27,901 nt of DNA from CAZSVE01 sp964610175 (GTDB lineage: Bacteria > Pseudomonadota > Gammaproteobacteria > HK1), in assembly GCA_964610175.1 (NCBI GenBank), contig CAZSVE010000039.1, positions 1 through 27,901 of the forward strand, given 5' to 3'. The notes beneath the pieces were generated by a model. It saw only the letters and a list, made by a program, of their open reading frames with translations. It did not search any database and was not told the DNA's origin. Made by a program: the position numbers and the translations under genes. Shown one piece after another: positions 24,506 through 27,901 of the stretch. The number at the start of each line of letters is the position of its first letter. Position 1 is the first letter of the stretch.

Positions 24506-24964
24506 ATGAGCGATGAGTATTGGATGCGCCGAGCGCTCGTACTTGCAGGTTTGGCGGCACAGGCCGGTGAGGTACCTGTTGGTGCCGTTTTGGTCAAAAA
24601 CGGCCATGAGATCGCGACAGGGTGGAATTGCCCTATTGGAAGAAGCGATCCTACCGCTCATGCCGAGATAGTGGCGTTACGGGCCGGTGCCATGGCATTG
24701 GGCAATTATCGCCTGCCGGATACCTGGCTTTATGTAACACTGGAGCCATGCATTATGTGTGCTGGTGCCATTATCCAGGCGCGACTTGCCGGCGTGGTTT
24801 TCGGTGCTGGCGACCCTAAGGCGGGGGCTGCGGGAAGCGTCTTCGAGATACTTGGATCCGACATATTGAACCACAGACCAATATGCAGAGGGAATGTGTT
24901 GATGGAAGAGGCGCGTTCTATTCTTCAGGCATTTTTTACTGTGCGCCGAGGAAGATCTTCATGA
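24506..24964 (+). CDS. tadA: tRNA-specific adenosine deaminase TadA
   Basis: This zinc-dependent deaminase converts adenosine 34 to inosine in tRNA-Arg(ACG), which is needed to read CGC and CGA codons. It is a cytidine-deaminase-fold enzyme of 152 residues, the normal size. The catalytic HAE is at residues 52-54 (H52 zinc ligand, E54 proton shuttle). The PCIMC motif supplies C82 and C85, followed by AGAIIQARLAGVVFGAGDPKAGAAGS, the TadA-specific tRNA-binding region. The N-terminus (DEYWMRRALVLAGLAAQAGEVPVGAVLV) also matches. AGGGAG lies about nine bases before the ATG. It stands alone between repeat-rich spacers. Confidence 0.95.
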   Translation: MSDEYWMRRALVLAGLAAQAGEVPVGAVLVKNGHEIATGWNCPIGRSDPTAHAEIVALRAGAMALGNYRLPDTWLYVTLEPCIMCAGAIIQARLAGVVFGAGDPKAGAAGSVFEILGSDILNHRPICRGNVLMEEARSILQAFFTVRRGRSS

Positions 24965-25580
24965 CGGGGCAACGAAGCAGCTCCGATAGCCGTTTCTAGA
25001 TTCGAAGGGCGGTTACACACGAGTGTACAGGTATCATACATACAGGGTTGGGGTCTCAAAGAACAATTAACGCTCATGAAGAGAGCTTCCATCACCCCGG
25101 AAAATGAAAGATCCTATGCAGGAGGCAGGGAAGCGAGGCCGATTGATTTTTTAGAAATTCGATCCTGATGTCTACTAGTGAGGCTTCGCCTCAGACCGGC
25201 GATGCATGAAGTAATCGTTGGTTCGGCATACCATATTTGAATTGCCCATATTGGTAAACGTATTCGATTAAGGATCGAGACTTTGCACCTTTCATGTAGC
25301 CATGAACGCAATCATTACGCGTTAGCATTGCCGAGATTACCGACGAGCACTTTATTAAAATAATCTACCACTGTGCGAAGAATAGAATCTTGGCTAAAGC
25401 AGTTTTAGAGGTATCTTGGTTGGGGAAAGGGGTTCTTTATCTCGATTACGTCCTTTCCCAAAACTTGATCCATTTGTAAGGATAATTCCGAATCAAAGCT
25501 TTTAAGATATCCAAGTCATGAGTAAATCGACCAGCGACGGAAGTGCTTTGATGTCTCTCGTTGTACGGGGTGGCAGGGAC
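24965..25580. other. Intergenic region between convergent tadA and dxr
   Basis: About 616 bases, lower in GC than the surrounding genes. It contains a fragment of the ~110-bp repeat (25174-25222) and otherwise nothing I can name. On the minus strand, right after the dxr stop and in the same frame, 43 codons are open to a TAA (about 25452). They read ...RFTHDLDILKALIRNYPYKW... with no start codon; this may be the tail of a decayed gene. Confidence 0.45.
25174..25222 (-). repeat. Fragment of the ~110-bp repeat
   Basis: ACTAGTGAGGCTTCGCCTCA followed by GACCGGCGATGCATGAAG resembles the inner end and next block of the minus copies (GAGGCTTCGCCTCAAACC, GATGAAGCATGA). The outer half is missing or too diverged to see. 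Confidence 0.6.
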
Positions 25581-26837
25581 TCAACGTAATGTTTCTTCAC
25601 GGTCCACCAATTCGGCAGTAATGTTACGTGCGTTGACATCGTCTTCCAGTACAACCTCCAAACTATCGGCTTCACGGGATGTCATGACACCCATAGTCGC
25701 TTCAATCACCCGGTGAATGGCGTTGAAGCGCATTCGACCCGCTAGAAAAGCAGCCACGGCAACCTCGTTTGCAGCATTCATGATCGCGGGTGCGGTACCT
25801 CCAATTCGCGCCGCCTCACAACCCAGGCGAAGGCATGGAAATCGCGCAAGGTTTGCAGGCTCGAAATCAAGGCGCCCAACCGTCATGATGTCCAGGCTGT
25901 TGACACCGGATACTGCTCGCGTCGGCCAAAATAGCGCATGAGCGATAGGCGTTCGCATATCGGGATTACCCATTTGTGCAAGCACAGATCCATCATCGTA
26001 TTCTACCATGGAGTGGATCACGCTTTGCGGATGAACGACGACTTGGATACGGTCCGGTGTCGCATCGAATAACCAGCATGCCTCTATGATCTCGAGTCCC
26101 TTGTTCATCATGGTTGCCGAATCCACAGAGATCTTCTTTCCCATTACCCAATTCGGATGCGCGCAGGCCTCCTCGGGGGTTACGTTATTCAATGCATCGG
26201 GAGACAAATTTCGAAAAGGTCCACCCGATGCCGTCAATAATATGCGACGTATCCCCGCGCTATCCAGCGCTGAGCAGGGCTCTGTGCGGCTATCTTTATT
26301 GGAGAGATAAGAGTCCTTGCTTTGTGGGGCCAATCTTTTCTGGAGATATCCGGCGGGCATGCATTGGAAGATGGCATTGTGTTCGCTATCGATAGGCAAT
26401 AATTCCGCCTGGCTCTCGCGTGTGGCATCCATGAAGAGCTTGCCTGACATAACGAGAGATTCTTTGTTGGCAAGCAACACCCGTTTCCCGGATTGAACGG
26501 CAGCAAGTGTCGGCACAAGTCCGGCGGCACCAACGATGGCAGCCATGACAGTATCGACGTCTTCGTGTTTCGCAATCTGCGTAAGACCGGCTGCGCCGGC
26601 CAACACCTCTACCTCTATGCCATCGGCGCGCAGTTTTGCGCGTAATCGTTCGGCGGCATCCGGATCTGCCATGACAGCCATCTTTGGTCTCCAGTCCTCG
26701 CACTGTTTGGCCAAGCGCTGCTCATTTACATTGGCGCTAAGGGCCACGACCCGGCATCGGTCGCGATTACGTGAAATCACATCGAGGGTGTTCTCCCCGA
26801 TGCTTCCCGTAGAACCTAATATCGTAATTCCAATCAA
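25581..26837 (-). CDS. dxr: 1-deoxy-D-xylulose 5-phosphate reductoisomerase
   Basis: Dxr (IspC) converts DXP to MEP with NADPH, the committed step of the non-mevalonate isoprenoid pathway. The NADPH-binding ITILGSTGSIGENTLDVI is at the N-terminus. Then come AIVGAAGLVPTLAAVQSGKRVLLANKESLVMSG, the metal ligands D150 and E152 in PIDSEHNAIFQ, TASGGPFR, HPNWVMGKKISVDSATMMNKGLE, VHPQSVIHSMVEYDDGSVLAQMGNPDMRTPIAHAL and the C-terminal AANEVAVAAFLAGRMRF. I choose TTG 26837, which overlaps the cdsA stop (TTGA) and gives MIGITILG. A longer frame to TTG 26852 is possible. The protein is 418 residues, about 20 longer than usual. The excess is a hydrophilic insert at residues 168-190 (LAPQSKDSYLSNKDSRTEPCSA). 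Confidence 0.95.
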   Translation of the reverse strand: MIGITILGSTGSIGENTLDVISRNRDRCRVVALSANVNEQRLAKQCEDWRPKMAVMADPDAAERLRAKLRADGIEVEVLAGAAGLTQIAKHEDVDTVMAAIVGAAGLVPTLAAVQSGKRVLLANKESLVMSGKLFMDATRESQAELLPIDSEHNAIFQCMPAGYLQKRLAPQSKDSYLSNKDSRTEPCSALDSAGIRRILLTASGGPFRNLSPDALNNVTPEEACAHPNWVMGKKISVDSATMMNKGLEIIEACWLFDATPDRIQVVVHPQSVIHSMVEYDDGSVLAQMGNPDMRTPIAHALFWPTRAVSGVNSLDIMTVGRLDFEPANLARFPCLRLGCEAARIGGTAPAIMNAANEVAVAAFLAGRMRFNAIHRVIEATMGVMTSREADSLEVVLEDDVNARNITAELVDREETLR

Positions 26838-27679
26838 GTTATATACCCCCAAAGGAACAGGCCTAATGCAAAAAACGGTGCCGCAGCCGTCAGGCTATCG
26901 ATTCGATCGAGCATCCCTCCGTGTCCCGGCAGTAGGCGACCGCTATCCTTTACGCCGATTCGACGTTTGAACAGGCTTTCGGTAACGTCGCCTAAAATGG
27001 ATAGTATTACAGTAATAAGACACAAGAAAATAAAGGGTATCCATTCTCCTGAAGGTAATCGTACGTAAAGCCCGGCCGCAATAGATAAAATGCCGGTCAT
27101 CAACAACCCGCCACCAACTCCCTCCCAGGATTTCCCAGGGCTTGTCCGCGCACTCAGCTGCCTTTTTCCAAAACGTTTGCCAAAAAAATACGCGCCACTG
27201 TCCGCCCCCCAAATAAGCATCATCAACAAGATGACAAGAACCGGGCCGTTTTCAATATGTCGGTGAATAGCGATCAACGCCACCCAGGTAGGTACCAAGA
27301 TCAAGCACCCGACAAAGATACGCACCACTGGCCACTCCAATGAACGAATGGGCATTCCTTTCTGTTCGAATTGCACCACCCATCCTAGTGCTACACACCA
27401 CCACACCAGTGCCGCCATCAAAAGCAGTAACCATCCATGGGGAAAGAGTGCGTTTAGTCGAAAGGCTCCATATAGCAATACAGCTATGGTCAAAGAATAA
27501 CTTACTCGTCTAATCCCGGATGTCCATCCCATAAGTCCGGCCCATTCCCAGGCACCAATCAGGATAACGACAGTCAAGCCCAAGCCAAAATATACTGTTG
27601 GCAGCATTAGTGTACTTAAGACTACCGACGGTACTAACAGCGAGGCTGTAATCACTCGCTGTTTTAGATTAGAAATCAT
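26834..27679 (-). CDS. cdsA: Phosphatidate cytidylyltransferase CdsA
   Basis: This inner-membrane enzyme makes CDP-diacylglycerol from phosphatidic acid and CTP, the branch point of phospholipid synthesis. It has about eight hydrophobic segments. Diagnostic motifs are LMMLIWGADSGAYFFGKRFGKRQLSARTSPGKSWEGVGGG and the CDP-DAG synthase signature SLFKRRIGVKDSGRLLPGHGGMLDRIDS, followed by the last membrane helix. I place the start at ATG 27679 (MISNLKQRVITASLLVPSV), which matches CdsA N-termini. The frame is open to 27778, but those extra residues (MCGPIDSWTLYPS...) are unlike the family. ATG 27685 is an alternative. The stop overlaps the dxr start by four bases, so the two are coupled. The usual upstream uppS is not visible. 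Confidence 0.94.
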   Translation of the reverse strand: MISNLKQRVITASLLVPSVVLSTLMLPTVYFGLGLTVVILIGAWEWAGLMGWTSGIRRVSYSLTIAVLLYGAFRLNALFPHGWLLLLMAALVWWCVALGWVVQFEQKGMPIRSLEWPVVRIFVGCLILVPTWVALIAIHRHIENGPVLVILLMMLIWGADSGAYFFGKRFGKRQLSARTSPGKSWEGVGGGLLMTGILSIAAGLYVRLPSGEWIPFIFLCLITVILSILGDVTESLFKRRIGVKDSGRLLPGHGGMLDRIDSLTAAAPFFALGLFLWGYIT

Positions 27680-27901
27680 TTCCATGAATAGCGATTGATG
27701 AATGGGTGTTTCCTGATGCAATGATGCATGGCAAAACGTGGAAGGGTATAGCGTCCAGGAATCAATTGGACCACACATTTTCGAGGAACATGCAAGATAT
27801 CTTCATAAATTTCGGGAAAGACAGTGAGAAAGGGCATTCGTTAATTTTCTTGCCTCCTCAAAAGAACTCGTGGGTAGATTTTGGGACAGGCAAATTGCCA
27901 A
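27680..27901. other. Right edge upstream of cdsA
   Basis: No gene is supported. The minus strand is open from the edge to a TGA at 27805-27803 (32 codons, ...FEEARKLTNALSHCLSRNL). This could be the end of a gene beyond the window, but an open frame of that size is also likely by chance. The cdsA promoter or readthrough from upstream must lie in or beyond this stretch. Confidence 0.35.

Noticed and set aside
25452..25580. In-frame extension after the dxr stop, reading ...DLDILKALIRNYPYKW
   Set aside because: It has no start codon and is only 43 codons. It slightly recalls the end of lysophospholipid acyltransferases, but the similarity is too thin to call.
27803..27901. Possible C-terminal fragment of a minus-strand gene at the right edge
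   Set aside because: It has only 32 open codons, no recognised motif, and is well within chance expectation. It could not be matched to uppS.

Overview
The window most likely comes from a gammaproteobacterium. The reasons are a YejB-type permease very close to the enterobacterial family pattern, a cdsA-dxr pair of the non-mevalonate and phospholipid pathways, UbiX, TadA, TldD, and a Lol-like ABC system with an outer-membrane barrel. The moderately high GC, the many dispersed short repeats and several orphaned operon fragments suggest a rearranged genome, for example a sulfur-oxidiser or a symbiont. The lineage is inference; no rRNA or tRNA gene is visible.

Layout: (1) 0.2-2.8 kb holds two unrelated transporter permeases. 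livH is on the minus strand and yejB on the plus strand. Each is followed by an overlapping start codon that opens only a short dead frame, as if the next operon gene had been cut off. (2) 2.9-6.9 kb is a cobalamin-assembly block: cobS, a frameshifted small gene, and one 900-codon gene that fuses threonine-phosphate decarboxylase (CobD/CobC) to cobyric acid synthase (CobQ). (3) 7.06-7.69 kb is ubiX. (4) 7.7-19.1 kb is the most interesting part. It holds a single-module type I polyketide synthase (KS-AT-DH-ER*-KR-ACP, with a degenerate ER), then a secreted TPR-like protein, a LolD-like ATPase, a LolC/E-like permease, a LolA-like periplasmic protein and an outer-membrane beta-barrel protein, all co-directional. 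I read this as a synthesis-and-export locus for a polyketide-type lipid destined for the outer membrane. That function is inferred from the gene content. (5) 19.5-20.4 kb has a minus-strand SDR-family epimerase/reductase. (6) 20.5-25.6 kb holds tldD, livJ and tadA, separated by repeat-rich spacers. (7) 25.6-27.7 kb has dxr and cdsA on the minus strand, overlapping by four bases.

Two repeat families stand out. A 28-bp perfect palindrome (arm GTAGGGGCGAAAAA) lies inside the PKS coding frame, directly behind the PKS stop codon, and in degenerate form before the lolA-like gene. A second family of about 110 bp (outer end TTTGTTTATTTCCCG, inner end a GGCGAAGCTTCGCC palindrome) occurs at about 2.8, 20.6-20.8 (inverted pair), 21.0 and 22.7 kb, with fragments near 24.08 and 25.17 kb. 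It truncates the frame after yejB and brackets tldD in opposite orientations.
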